In this document: one piece after another, positions 9,110-17,968 of the stretch
How the letters are laid out: each line of letters opens with the position of its first letter
How positions within the stretch are numbered: the stretch's first letter is position 1
Assembly (NCBI GenBank): GCA_020429915.1
Contig: JAGQKV010000013.1
Span: forward strand, 132,689-196,688
DNA length: 64,000 nt
Direction: 5' to 3'
Source: Candidatus Omnitrophota bacterium
Lineage (GTDB): Bacteria; Omnitrophota; Gorgyraeia; Zapsychrales; Zapsychraceae
Notes under the pieces: model-generated
The model's database searches: none
What the model was told of the DNA's origin: nothing
The model's input: only the letters and a program-made list of their open reading frames with translations
Program-made: the position numbers and the translations under genes

Positions 9110-10453
9110 TTACCACCGAATGTCCCCGCCGTCAACCAATTCCAGCTGCTCCTCCCGGATATCGATGAGGGCGCCGGCGGTATCCTCAACCTTTACGCTG
9201 CGCTCGTCCCGGACTTTTCCGACACCCGGCGCCAGCCACATCCGGCCCGCCACGGTTTGCAAGAAGCCCCGCCCGTTGTCGATGGTCCGGGAATAGGCGA
9301 TCCGCATACAGTCCCGGTAAGTCGTTTCCCCCAGTATCACATCTTCGATCTTCTCCAGCCGGTAGCGGCCGTGCTGGAGACCTTTGCGTGATTCCCCGCC
9401 CGGGCCGCCGGTTATCATCATGCCTGTCTCAAAGGTTTTTTCTTCATACAAATACAAATTCGGCAAGAATATTCCGGCGGGTTCGTAGGTGAATATGGAA
9501 TCGGGTGATACATTCCGAAAAATCCGGATGCCGTAACTGTCCAGAGCTACGGACATGTACGTGTCCGGACCGGCGTGCACCCGGAAGACGGCCTGCCGGC
9601 CGCGCGGATTATCGGGGAGCACGACAAAGCGCTGCTCCGGACCGGACCGGCCGGCCGATTGCGTCCGATACGTCCAGGCCGCCCCTTCCCTGAGCGGATA
9701 GTAGTCCCGCATCGCATACAAACGGTCGCGTTGAACGGGCGGGCCCGATGAATTCCCCATTTGTTCGAAGATATAGAGTCCTGTCGAACACACGATAAGC
9801 CCGATCATGGTGGTCAAACCGGCATGGATCATCCGTCGTTTGTCTTCGCGGGTGAGCTCCTGCAACCGGCGCAGACAGCGCAGAATGATCAGCCCGTTGA
9901 TCGTCAGAAATATCGGCAGTTGATTCAACCCATGGTCCCGGTAAGTGACCCAGAAGGCGAAGAGAATCCCGTATCCGCCCCACGTGTGCAACGCGGCCCA
10001 GCGGCCCGCTCCGATGCGCTGCTGCATGCCGGCCGAGGATGTGAACGTCATGGCAAGGGTGAAAACAATGGCCACCACTCCCAAAACGAACTCCGGCACG
10101 GTCAGGTCCTGGAAAAAGAAGACCGGGTCATAGTCCATTTTCAGATATAGCCCGTAGAAGTGGAAAGTGATGAAGACCGCGAAGGCCAGCCCGAAGTATT
10201 TCCGGTTCAGTAACAAACCGCGTGTTACAGGGGAGGGAAAGAAGTGGTAGATGGTGGAGGCGCCGAAACTGCACAAAAAGCATGCCAGCATCCCCCAGCC
10301 GGTGATCCGTAAATATGCGTATATCACCTCCAGGTTGAACGCGTCGTAAAAGGCGAGACAGGCGGTCCCAACCGAAAGCAGAGCCGGGCCGAGCACGCTG
10401 ATGCGTACGAGGTTGGCGTCGACATGAGGTTGTGGTCGGGATTGATAAGCCAT
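9110..10453 (-). CDS. Ferric-reductase-like membrane domain fused to a soluble beta domain
   Basis: A 447-residue protein. The N-terminal half has six to seven membrane helices with conserved-looking His residues (ITFHFYGLYL and ALHTWGGYG), as in the heme-binding ferric-reductase/MsrQ-like superfamily. After a helix near residues 235-255, the C-terminal half is a soluble extracytoplasmic domain that opens YYPLREGAAWTY, a signature like the beta-sandwich of small secreted TapB-like proteins. The fusion could couple membrane electron transfer to a periplasmic binding domain; that is inference. Alternative starts exist at 10495 and 10498. Confidence 0.8.
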   Translation of the reverse strand: MAYQSRPQPHVDANLVRISVLGPALLSVGTACLAFYDAFNLEVIYAYLRITGWGMLACFLCSFGASTIYHFFPSPVTRGLLLNRKYFGLAFAVFITFHFYGLYLKMDYDPVFFFQDLTVPEFVLGVVAIVFTLAMTFTSSAGMQQRIGAGRWAALHTWGGYGILFAFWVTYRDHGLNQLPIFLTINGLIILRCLRRLQELTREDKRRMIHAGLTTMIGLIVCSTGLYIFEQMGNSSGPPVQRDRLYAMRDYYPLREGAAWTYRTQSAGRSGPEQRFVVLPDNPRGRQAVFRVHAGPDTYMSVALDSYGIRIFRNVSPDSIFTYEPAGIFLPNLYLYEEKTFETGMMITGGPGGESRKGLQHGRYRLEKIEDVILGETTYRDCMRIAYSRTIDNGRGFLQTVAGRMWLAPGVGKVRDERSVKVEDTAGALIDIREEQLELVDGGDIRW

Positions 10454-10711
10454 GCTATTGCCGCGCAGAACAGACGATGATCGGAAAGAATTCATCATAG
10501 CATACAAGAAAATGGAGCGGAAGTGTCTCGTAAGGCAAGTGAGAGACATACACTACGAACAGGAAGATGAAAGTTCGGCGACGGCGATTGTCGAAAGAGC
10601 AAAAAGACGAATTCTTTACTGACGGCCGACGATATTCCGATAGAATACTATAAAGCCTCCTGGCGCCGGGCTGCGGTGCCGTCACCGATCCAATCAGCAT
10701 TTCATTTCACT

Positions 10712-12061
10712 ATGGGTGGTCGCATAGCCGGAATCATATTCTTCGTTTTTTGGTTAGGAATCAGCGGGACCGTTTCCTATCTATTTTCCACGGGAATACA
10801 TAAGGAAGTTCAAAACGGGGCCAGTCCCTGGATGTATGCCATCCTGTTGTTTCCGATCAGCTTCGTGTTGATCGGAATCTGGGGAATGGTGATGTCACTG
10901 CGCGGCGGCGGGGACGGGGGAGGGATTTCCTCTCGGTTTCAGCAGACCGCCAAGACCGAGCTCGGCAAGGGTACCAGTTTGGGCGGCGTGCTCTTCGGTT
11001 TGCCGTTCTTTCTGGCCGGGATGGGAATCATGATTTTTATGTGCATCGTCCCGGTGGTCAAGTCGGTGCTGGCCATGAGCTGGGAGCGAATACCGGCGAC
11101 GGTGACCGAAAGTCAGATGAAGACGAATTATGACTCCGACGGCAACACGTACAAGGCCGTCATCAAGTTCCGCTACCGCTACCAGGGGCAGGAGTACGAG
11201 TCGGACAGTTACGACTTCATCAGTTTTGTTTCGACCAGCGACCGTAAGGGCGTCCAGCGCAAGCTCGACGCCGCGCCGGTCGGCAGTGAACAATCGGCCT
11301 ACGTCAATCCGGGCCGTCCCGACGAAGCGGTGCTATCGGTTCGTTTAAGCTGGTTTTATCTGTTTACTTTCATCTTCGGTGCGATCTTCGCGGCGGTCGG
11401 CGGAGGGATCATTTTTGCCATGCTGACAGGTTTCCGGCCGGGGAAGGTCAGTAAGCGCGCTGTCCCGCAGCCGCGCGACTTGACTTCGGGGCCGGTGTTG
11501 CTTAAGAGTCGGTCCGGCGGCCCCATGCTGAGGTTTGTCGGAATCCTTATATTCACGGCGATATGGTGCGGCGTGGTTTATTTGCTTTTTCAGAAAGACG
11601 CTCCCGGGCTTTTTAAGGGGATCTTCGGATTTTTCGGCTTGTTGATGATTCTTGCCACGGGGCATGCCTTTCTGGCCTTGTTCAATCCCCGGGTCCGTTT
11701 GGAAACGGAAAGCAAATACGTGCCCGTCGGCGGAACTTTGGCCGTGAATTGGCTGCTGACCGGCAACGGCAATAAGATCAAGGAGTTTACGGTAAGTCTG
11801 GTCGGTCAGGAGGAGGCAACCTACCGCCGGGGGACATCCACTTACACCGATCGCGAAACGTTTTATGAACATAATTTGGTTGATCACGCGTCCGGTGCCG
11901 TAGGGGGCGGAAATGTGACGCTCAAGGTCCCGGACGGAACCATGTACACGTGGAAGGCGTCCAACAACAAGATTGTCTGGCTGATCAAGGTCAACGGTGT
12001 TATCGAAAAGTGGCCGGATATCAAGGAGGAGTATGAAATCGAAGTCATTCCCGCGGTCTAA
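10712..12061 (+). CDS. DUF3592 membrane protein with arrestin-like C-terminal domain
   Basis: A 449-residue protein. Helices at about residues 5-25 and 40-60, another near 90-115, and a DUF3592-type extracytoplasmic domain (WERIPATVTES...FRYRYQGQEYESDSY...VNPGRPDEAVLS) are followed by further helices near 200-220 and 270-320. The last 110 residues form a beta-sandwich resembling arrestin/Spo0M-like domains. ATG 10712 is chosen because membrane residues begin soon after; a GTG at 10676 is possible. The next gene encodes a free arrestin-like domain 18 bp downstream, so the two products may interact. Confidence 0.8.
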   Translation: MGGRIAGIIFFVFWLGISGTVSYLFSTGIHKEVQNGASPWMYAILLFPISFVLIGIWGMVMSLRGGGDGGGISSRFQQTAKTELGKGTSLGGVLFGLPFFLAGMGIMIFMCIVPVVKSVLAMSWERIPATVTESQMKTNYDSDGNTYKAVIKFRYRYQGQEYESDSYDFISFVSTSDRKGVQRKLDAAPVGSEQSAYVNPGRPDEAVLSVRLSWFYLFTFIFGAIFAAVGGGIIFAMLTGFRPGKVSKRAVPQPRDLTSGPVLLKSRSGGPMLRFVGILIFTAIWCGVVYLLFQKDAPGLFKGIFGFFGLLMILATGHAFLALFNPRVRLETESKYVPVGGTLAVNWLLTGNGNKIKEFTVSLVGQEEATYRRGTSTYTDRETFYEHNLVDHASGAVGGGNVTLKVPDGTMYTWKASNNKIVWLIKVNGVIEKWPDIKEEYEIEVIPAV

Positions 12062-12079
12062 ACGCGAACGGAGGACAGG

Positions 12080-12436
12080 ATGATCAGCGTGATGCTGGAA
12101 AAAAAGGCGTGGCAGCCCAAACAGCAGGTCAAAGGGACGGTGACGTGGCATTTGGACAAACCCCCGCGCGATCTGGTGGTGCGCCTTTTTTGGTATACCC
12201 AGGGGCGCGGAACCGAGGATCTGGAGGTGATCGACCAGGTGGGAGTTGAGGCGGCCCAGCAGGGTCAGATGAGCTTCAGTCTTCAATTGCCCGAAGGGCC
12301 TTACACTTTTTCGGGAAAACTGATTTCGGTGATTTGGGCGGTGGAATGTGTGGCGCGGCCGTCCAATGAATGCGGTCGTGAGGAGTTCGTTATGTCCCCG
12401 ACAGAGAAGGAGCTTATGCTGGGCGGGGCCGCATGA
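12080..12436 (+). CDS. Arrestin-like small beta-sandwich protein
   Basis: A 118-residue cytoplasmic protein with alternating beta strands (SVMLEKKAWQPKQQVKGTVTW...LPEGPYTFSGKLISVIWAVECVA), typical of arrestin/Spo0M-like folds. This is a fold-level resemblance, not a firm family assignment. It resembles the C-terminal domain of the preceding protein. GGAGG at 12070-12074 is near ATG 12080, and the stop overlaps the start of the ATPase gene (ATGA), which suggests tight coupling. Confidence 0.7.
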   Translation: MISVMLEKKAWQPKQQVKGTVTWHLDKPPRDLVVRLFWYTQGRGTEDLEVIDQVGVEAAQQGQMSFSLQLPEGPYTFSGKLISVIWAVECVARPSNECGREEFVMSPTEKELMLGGAA

Positions 12437-13032
12437 TCCGGGCGCGTGAAAACCCCTTCGCGTCGCATCGGGTCGACGCGTTGGCGTACCGGTTTGAGCA
12501 CGGCGGCTGGGAAGATCTCAGCGCGCGGCTCCATCGGCAAGGTTATCGCGGGGCGATTATCGGTCCGTACGGGAGCGGGAAAACGACATTACTCGAGCAA
12601 TTGGCCGGCCGGTTGCGCATAGCGGGCCGGGAGAGCCAGCGGATATTTGTCAACGCACAGCGGCCGCGTCTCACCGCTTCGCAATGGCGGACGGTATGGC
12701 GGACTGCCGCGTGTCGAGAGGTGGTACTCATAGACGGGGCCGACCTGTTGCCATGGTGGCAGTGGCAGGCCGTCCGGTGCCTTTGTGTCCGTTCCGGCGG
12801 TTTGATTGTCGCCGCGCATCGGAGTTGCGGCCTGCCCGTCCTGTACCGGTGCACCTCGAGTGTGGCGCAGTTGCGACAGTTGCTGGCGGACCTGGATGTC
12901 CCGCTGGCGACGGATATGGCGCAGCTGCTGTATGAAGAACATCTCGGAGACATTCGCGCCGTATTCAGGGCTCTTTATCTGCGTCTCGCCGCAGGAGACT
13001 TTACCGGTATCGCCGGCCGGGACGCCCCTTAA
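12433..13032 (+). CDS. P-loop ATPase
   Basis: A 199-residue protein with Walker A GPYGSGKTT (about residues 41-49) and Walker B VVLIDGADLL (about 97-106), followed by an AAHR sensor-like segment. The overall layout is that of a small AAA-type ATPase. The start overlaps the arrestin-like gene by four bases. Together 10712-13032 look like one operon that couples a membrane protein, its soluble arrestin-like partner and an ATPase. The biological role is unknown. Confidence 0.75.
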   Translation: MIRARENPFASHRVDALAYRFEHGGWEDLSARLHRQGYRGAIIGPYGSGKTTLLEQLAGRLRIAGRESQRIFVNAQRPRLTASQWRTVWRTAACREVVLIDGADLLPWWQWQAVRCLCVRSGGLIVAAHRSCGLPVLYRCTSSVAQLRQLLADLDVPLATDMAQLLYEEHLGDIRAVFRALYLRLAAGDFTGIAGRDAP

Positions 13033-13036
13033 TCAA

Positions 13037-13065
13037 TTGACAAATTCCGGTGAGTTCACTATACT
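13037..13065 (+). promoter_or_regulatory. Strong sigma70-type promoter
   Basis: A perfect TTGACA (13037-13042), a 17 bp spacer and TATACT (13060-13065). It lies directly after the ATPase gene and about 75 bp before ATG 13140. It also shows that the GTG at 13050 in the sulfotransferase frame cannot be the start, because it would sit between the -35 and -10. Confidence 0.85.
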
Positions 13066-13139
13066 TGGAACGGTCACGAAGCAAGGCCGCCCGGCCGGTA
13101 GATGTATTCGGCACCCCTTCGAATAACAGAACCATTCCG

Positions 13140-14246
13140 ATGCAAATCAAGAGATATGACATAGTCCGGAAAAGGAAGCGGCATCTGACATTTCACGCTG
13201 CCGTCGAGGATTTTCGCTTGCGTTACGCGGGGACCGCGCCGGCCAGTGTGTTGTTTGACGACTGTACCAGCCTGTATTGTCTTGACGAGCGCAAGCAGGA
13301 AGTGGTCTTCGTGGTCACACGGGACAGTCGTGAGGAGCTCATCGAGCGGGAGCCGTTTCTGTATCACGGGCAGTTTCAGCAGGCCGACTCGGTGTTGACG
13401 ATCAGCTATGAACAATTTTTTGAGTTGGCCCGGTCGATTCCGCTCACTCCCGACGCCCCGGTGATGTTCATCTATTCGGTGGGCCGCTGCGGATCGACGC
13501 TGCTGTCCAATGCGCTGAAGACTATAAATGATGTGCACTGCGTGTCGGAACCGGATGTTTTCACTCAGCTGATGGCTTCACGTCAACAGTACCCGAAGGA
13601 GCAATTCCGCCAATTATGTGACAGCGCCTTAAGGTTTACGCTCTATCGGAAAGATCCGTATGTCCGTTGTTACGCGATCAAGTTTCGCAATTTTGTCGTG
13701 CAAATTGCCGATGTGCTGGACCAGCTGTACCCGCAATCCAAGAACGTCTTCGTGTACCGCAACATGATCGAATGGGCGCGATCATATGCCCGGGCGTTCC
13801 GGGTGTTCAGTTTCCGCACATCCGTGGCGATGCTGGCGCTGCAGCATGTGTGGCCGAATTATGTGCCCTTGTTGCGGAAAATGGAGCCGCGGTGGGTTCT
13901 GGGTTATTCCAATGCGGAATATCTCACTATCCTTTGGCTTTCGGTGGTCACGCGCTACTTGAAGCTGGTGCGCTCGGGGATCTCGTTTTTGAAGATTCGT
14001 TACCGGGATCTGAAGAATCATCCCCAACGGACATTAAAACGTCTGTTCGCATATACCGATATCCCTTTGGCTGAAGTCGATACCTGCCTGGCCGCCTTTC
14101 AGAAGGATTCCCAGCAGGGAACCATGCTGGACCGACGCGCCCTGGACCGGTCCAAGCGTTTGGAACTGACAGAGAAACATATTGATGAGATGTTAGGTCT
14201 GATTAAAAGCAATGCCGATTCTCTGAAAGAAGAGGTGGTTCATTAG
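13140..14246 (+). CDS. Sulfotransferase family protein
   Basis: A 368-residue protein. The PAPS 5'-phosphosulfate loop is visible as VGRCGSTLLSNAL (about residues 120-132), followed by the 3'-phosphate motif region FVYRNMIEWARSYARAF and the terminal RYRDLKNHPQRTLKRLF segment of bacterial sulfotransferases. An N-terminal extension of about 110 residues precedes the fold. It probably transfers sulfate to a glycan or lipid; the substrate cannot be read from sequence. ATG 13140 is chosen because a strong promoter at 13037-13065 excludes the upstream GTG. Confidence 0.8.
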   Translation: MQIKRYDIVRKRKRHLTFHAAVEDFRLRYAGTAPASVLFDDCTSLYCLDERKQEVVFVVTRDSREELIEREPFLYHGQFQQADSVLTISYEQFFELARSIPLTPDAPVMFIYSVGRCGSTLLSNALKTINDVHCVSEPDVFTQLMASRQQYPKEQFRQLCDSALRFTLYRKDPYVRCYAIKFRNFVVQIADVLDQLYPQSKNVFVYRNMIEWARSYARAFRVFSFRTSVAMLALQHVWPNYVPLLRKMEPRWVLGYSNAEYLTILWLSVVTRYLKLVRSGISFLKIRYRDLKNHPQRTLKRLFAYTDIPLAEVDTCLAAFQKDSQQGTMLDRRALDRSKRLELTEKHIDEMLGLIKSNADSLKEEVVH

Positions 14247-14304
14247 CCGGCGCGGACCGTCCGGCCGTTAGCGCCATTTTTCTATAATCAGCAGAGGAGT
14301 TGTT

Positions 14305-14910
14305 ATGGATACTCTGGAAGCCATTTATCAGCGCCGGGCGGTTAAGCATTTTGACCCCGGTCACCGGTTAATGCCGGAAGAGGAAAAGGAATTACTGGAA
14401 GCCGCCATGCAGGCACCCACCAGTTTCAATATTCAGCACTGGCGGTTTGTCATCCTGCGCGATCCGCAGCTGCGGCAGAAGATTCGAAAGGAATACGGCA
14501 ATGACCAGGCCCAGATGACTGATGCGTCCTTGCTGGTGATCATTGCGGCCGATACCCAGGCGTGGCGGAAGAATCCGGAGCGTTATTGGCTCAACGCGCC
14601 GAAGGAAGTGGCCGATTTGCTGGTCGGCTGGATGGGCCCGTTTCACGAAGGTCGCGACTGGCTGCAACGGGACGAAGCCCAACGCTCTATCGGTATGGCG
14701 GCGCAAACCCTGATGCTGGCAGCAAAGGACCGCGGGTATGATTCGTGTCCGATGATCGGGTATGATATCGACAAGGTCGCGGAGTTGATCCGTCTTCCGG
14801 CGGACCATGTTATGGGTCCGATGATTGCCATTGGCAAGGGAACAAAGGAGCCGTGGCCGAAGCCTGGTCAATTGCCGCTGAACGAAGTCGTAGTCGAGAA
14901 TTCCTTTTAA
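14305..14910 (+). CDS. Nitroreductase family protein
   Basis: A 201-residue FMN-dependent nitroreductase. The family N-terminus IYQRRAVKHFDPGH and the FMN-contact segment AAMQAPTSFNIQHWRFV are clear, and the C-terminal part has PMIGYD and GPMIAIGKG. It is a homodimeric NAD(P)H oxidoreductase of the NfnB/malonic-semialdehyde-reductase-like group. Ribosome site AGAGGAG precedes ATG 14305. It is followed 36 bp later by a DoxX gene, a common pairing in redox or stress operons. Confidence 0.9.
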   Translation: MDTLEAIYQRRAVKHFDPGHRLMPEEEKELLEAAMQAPTSFNIQHWRFVILRDPQLRQKIRKEYGNDQAQMTDASLLVIIAADTQAWRKNPERYWLNAPKEVADLLVGWMGPFHEGRDWLQRDEAQRSIGMAAQTLMLAAKDRGYDSCPMIGYDIDKVAELIRLPADHVMGPMIAIGKGTKEPWPKPGQLPLNEVVVENSF

Positions 14911-14946
14911 CCGGCTCTCGCGGGAGCCGAAACGTGGAGGGGCAAG

Positions 14947-15363
14947 ATGGCTGAATTCGGAATTTTCCTGTTACGCGTCACTGTGGGGGCGCTAATGGTG
15001 TTCGGACATGGCTGGCCGAAATTCCAGAAGGTGCTGGCGGGCGATCCCGTTAAGTTTCCGGACCCGTTGGGTCTGGGAGGGGATCTGAGTTTTTATCTCG
15101 TGGTCGGCGCCGAGTTTTTCTGCAGTATCTTGTTAATCCTGGGGTTGTTTACCCGCCTGAGCCTTATTCCGCTCGCATTTACCATGTGCGTGGCCGCTTT
15201 TATCCAGCACAGCGGGGATCCCTTTCCCAAAGTTGAACTTCCGTTGTTGTATTTGGGGGCTTATTTGACGTTATTATGCACGGGGGCGGGCAGTTTTCGT
15301 CTGCAGGATAAGATCCTTTCGGTGCGGTCCAACAACAGGGTCATCGATTTTTTGTTCAACTAG
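14947..15363 (+). CDS. DoxX family membrane protein
   Basis: A 138-residue protein with four helices and the DoxX signature: an N-terminal LLRVTVGALMVFGHGWPKF and a middle GAEFFCSILLILGLFTRL. DoxX-like proteins are linked to quinone oxidation and thiol or oxidative stress; here the function is inferred from family only. GGAGGGG precedes ATG 14947. It is likely cotranscribed with the nitroreductase. Confidence 0.88.
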   Translation: MAEFGIFLLRVTVGALMVFGHGWPKFQKVLAGDPVKFPDPLGLGGDLSFYLVVGAEFFCSILLILGLFTRLSLIPLAFTMCVAAFIQHSGDPFPKVELPLLYLGAYLTLLCTGAGSFRLQDKILSVRSNNRVIDFLFN

Positions 15364-15378
15364 ATTCAGGGAGGGGAA

Positions 15379-17607
15379 TTATTTGGAGGTGACGGAGAAT
15401 TTGTTGCTGACAATGCCGGCCTCCGTGACATCGCCGTTTTTTCGCTTTCCGATCTTGACCCGCTCTTTAGCGATCTCCGCTTTTTGAAGAAGAAAATCCT
15501 GCACGTTTTGCACCCGGCGGTCCGCTAATTCCTCCAGCATCTTTTCCTCGACCGGCTGTTTCTCAATCAAATCCTGACGCAATGCCTCGATAAACCGGAC
15601 TTCCGGATTGTCCAGGTCGGCACTTTTTTCCCTGAAACTATCCAGCTTCCGGTCATACTCCTTGGAGCCGAACTGCTTTTTGTAGAGTTTTTTCAGGATC
15701 TTGGGATCATGACCGTGGCGCTTGCCGCTGGTCATCTGTTCGACTTCCATGTCGAACCGGCGAGTCTTGAGCGCGAGCATATCGGTATTTTTGTCCACGC
15801 CGGGATGGATGGTGAGAATTAACTGCGGGCGGTCTTTGAGGGCGTTGCTGATGTTGATGAGTTTGTTTTGTTCGCTTTCAGTCAACTGTGCTGCGCCGGG
15901 ATAAAATCCGACGAAATCCAGATTATCGCCTTTTACGCCCGCAATGTTTCCCAGTATGGTGAAAGGGGAAGACACCAGCTTGGTGATCAGATTGGTAAAT
16001 GATTTACGGATGACGCTTCCCAGACTGAATTCCGGGCTGTCCAAGTCGCCTTCCACCGGCAGGTTGAGGGTGATCCGGTTTTGACTGTCGGTTAACAAAG
16101 ACAGTCCGAGTTTGATCGGAGCCTTGATCGCATCGGGACTCTCAACATCCGTACCCAGCGTAAAATTGGAAAACTTGATGTCGTGAGTTGCCTCGAGTTT
16201 GGTGCCGTTCACCTTATAAGAGGCGTCCAGGCCGAGTAGACCCCGGTCGATTTCGTAGCCGATAAACCGGCCGGCATACGGAGACACCTTGATTAAGTCG
16301 TAGTCCGCCAATGCCAGGGTCATTTCAATATCCGGATCTGCGGCAAACGGTCGCAGGTGTCCGTCCGCGACGACGTTGCCCGTGCTGTTGACGGTTGTTT
16401 CGACGTGAAACTGGGCCGTGTCGCTCTCTCCGTTTGAGATGTTGCCCAGACGGACCTGCAGATTGCTCAGTTCCTGGTGGACCGCCGGCGTTATCGAGCG
16501 GTCGTCGTATTTGATATACCCGTCGCTGATTGTAAATTCGCCGAGGTAGAATTTGAGGGGCTGCGCTTCTTTGGTCGGGGCGGCGGAAGCGGATTCGGCA
16601 GAGGAGGCGGGAGGAAAATGAATCGGCCGGCCTTGCTCATCAACCCCGGTCTCCAGGCTCAAACCCTTCAAGGCAATCCGCTCAATGTCCACGACCTGGT
16701 CGGACAGAGAGAGGTCGAGAGTCGGCATGTCCAGATTGATAAATTCCAACACCGGGTGCTGAGTTTTGTCGATCAGGCTGACGTCGGAGAGCTGCAGACC
16801 GCCCTGAAAATAAACGGAATCCGGACCTTGCGTATTGTGGTCCATCATCAGCCGGCCCTGCATTCCGAAACGTCCGCGGCTGACCCGCACGGGAATTTTA
16901 TGGGTCAGATGCGGGTTGATCCGCGCCAGACTCATTCCGTCGATGCTGATTTGGCTGCGCAGGCGCACCGGCTCCAGCGAGAACTGGCTTTTAATCAGGA
17001 CCTTTTCATTTTGTTCCGTGTCGATGCGAATTTCGCTTAAACCCAGTGCGTTGATCCGGGTGCTGACCTGTTCGAGTTCGATGTTGATCGGTTCGAAGAT
17101 GTGCCGGATGGGTTGTTCACTGGAGAGGTCTTCGAACAGCAGTGAGGCATCGCGGATGGCGATCGATTCGATGAGCAGCGGCTTCTGCTTAGTGGGCGGC
17201 TGTTCATCCTGTTTCTCTCCGGGCGGAGGCGCCAGCTTGGCCAGGTTGAGGTCTCCGTTCTTCGCCAGCACCACGTTGATCCAGGGTTGTTCCAGGACGA
17301 CTTTGGCAACGACGATCGTATCCATAAACAGCGAGGAGATCTCGAAATCGACGAATAGCCGCTGCAAACTCAGCACCGGGCCGCGGTCCGGATCGTTGAC
17401 CGCCACGTTTTCGGCGTCGAGCGTGAATTCGAGGGGGTTGATCTTGACCTTGCCGAGGGTGATTTCGTGCCCGATCATGCCGGCCGCTTTTTCTTCCACT
17501 GCCTTCTTAAGCAAGACAGGCGCAAGGAAAAATCCGAGCAGGGCATACAGAATCGGCAGGCCGATCAAAAGCGTAATGATGACTTTAGGCCAAATATTTT
17601 TCTTCAT
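15379..17607 (-). CDS. DUF748/AsmA-like envelope protein
   Basis: A 742-residue protein with one N-terminal membrane helix (about residues 9-30) and a large periplasmic domain rich in beta strands. Segments such as ITLGKVKINPLEFTLDAENVAV and QPWINVVLAKNGDLNLAKL are typical of DUF748 and the AsmA-like superfamily, whose members form hydrophobic grooves between inner and outer membranes and help transport or assemble lipids. The C-terminal 150 residues are charged and helical. Two palindromes lie in its upstream region (17610-17623 and 17643-17664), suggesting regulation. Confidence 0.85.
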   Translation of the reverse strand: MKKNIWPKVIITLLIGLPILYALLGFFLAPVLLKKAVEEKAAGMIGHEITLGKVKINPLEFTLDAENVAVNDPDRGPVLSLQRLFVDFEISSLFMDTIVVAKVVLEQPWINVVLAKNGDLNLAKLAPPPGEKQDEQPPTKQKPLLIESIAIRDASLLFEDLSSEQPIRHIFEPINIELEQVSTRINALGLSEIRIDTEQNEKVLIKSQFSLEPVRLRSQISIDGMSLARINPHLTHKIPVRVSRGRFGMQGRLMMDHNTQGPDSVYFQGGLQLSDVSLIDKTQHPVLEFINLDMPTLDLSLSDQVVDIERIALKGLSLETGVDEQGRPIHFPPASSAESASAAPTKEAQPLKFYLGEFTISDGYIKYDDRSITPAVHQELSNLQVRLGNISNGESDTAQFHVETTVNSTGNVVADGHLRPFAADPDIEMTLALADYDLIKVSPYAGRFIGYEIDRGLLGLDASYKVNGTKLEATHDIKFSNFTLGTDVESPDAIKAPIKLGLSLLTDSQNRITLNLPVEGDLDSPEFSLGSVIRKSFTNLITKLVSSPFTILGNIAGVKGDNLDFVGFYPGAAQLTESEQNKLINISNALKDRPQLILTIHPGVDKNTDMLALKTRRFDMEVEQMTSGKRHGHDPKILKKLYKKQFGSKEYDRKLDSFREKSADLDNPEVRFIEALRQDLIEKQPVEEKMLEELADRRVQNVQDFLLQKAEIAKERVKIGKRKNGDVTEAGIVSNKFSVTSK

Positions 17608-17609
17608 GA

Positions 17610-17623
17610 TAGATCCGGATCTA
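17610..17623. promoter_or_regulatory. 14 bp perfect palindrome before the DUF748 gene
   Basis: TAGATCC followed directly by its reverse complement GGATCTA. It sits 2 bp upstream of the ATG of the minus-strand DUF748 gene, where a ribosome site would be. It may form an RNA hairpin over the initiation region or bind a dimeric regulator. Confidence 0.4.
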
Positions 17624-17642
17624 GTTTCACCGCGAGCAACCT

Positions 17643-17664
17643 GTTCATCTTAAATAAGATGAAC
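17643..17664. promoter_or_regulatory. 22 bp perfect inverted repeat, candidate operator
   Basis: The half site GTTCATCTTA (17643-17652), then AA, then the exact reverse complement (17655-17664). It lies between two divergent genes, so one dimeric regulator could control both. An AT-rich symmetric centre and a total length of about 22 bp are typical of repressor sites. Confidence 0.6.
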
Positions 17665-17755
17665 GAAAATCACAACGGTTTTTTTGAGTCCGCCGGCCGG
17701 ACATCCGTGCTATAGTGCGGGTACGCGCGCATGCCAACATACAACTCCATTACTT

Positions 17756-17962
17756 ATGACGACACAAACCGTCCGAACCGCCATCCGCTGGGCCCACATC
17801 ATCGGCGGACTGGTGATCATGTGTTACATTTATTCTCCCCTTCACAAGTATGCGGTTTTTCAGTGGGCCGTTAAGGCCTTCGTGTTGCCGTTGTTGACTT
17901 TTACCGGGATCTGGTTGTGGAAGTTCCGGCAATTCAACAAGCTTTTCGGTATTCAGGATTAA
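17756..17962 (+). CDS. Small membrane protein
   Basis: A 68-residue protein with two helices (about residues 15-32 and 40-58) separated by a short loop (SPLHKYAVFQW). ATG 17756 is preferred over the in-frame GTG at 17684, because the latter encodes a Pro/Gly-rich unlikely N-terminus. No good ribosome site is visible. The family is not recognised; it is divergent from the DUF748 gene and convergent with the radical SAM gene. Confidence 0.6.
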   Translation: MTTQTVRTAIRWAHIIGGLVIMCYIYSPLHKYAVFQWAVKAFVLPLLTFTGIWLWKFRQFNKLFGIQD

Positions 17963-17968
17963 TCCGCG

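Noticed and set aside
13050-13139. GTG start giving a longer sulfotransferase
   Set aside because: It lies between the -35 and -10 of a clear promoter; the sequence before ATG 13140 is unlikely to be translated.
14283-14288. TATAAT before the nitroreductase gene
   Set aside because: No acceptable -35 at 16-19 bp, and it lies very near the ribosome site.
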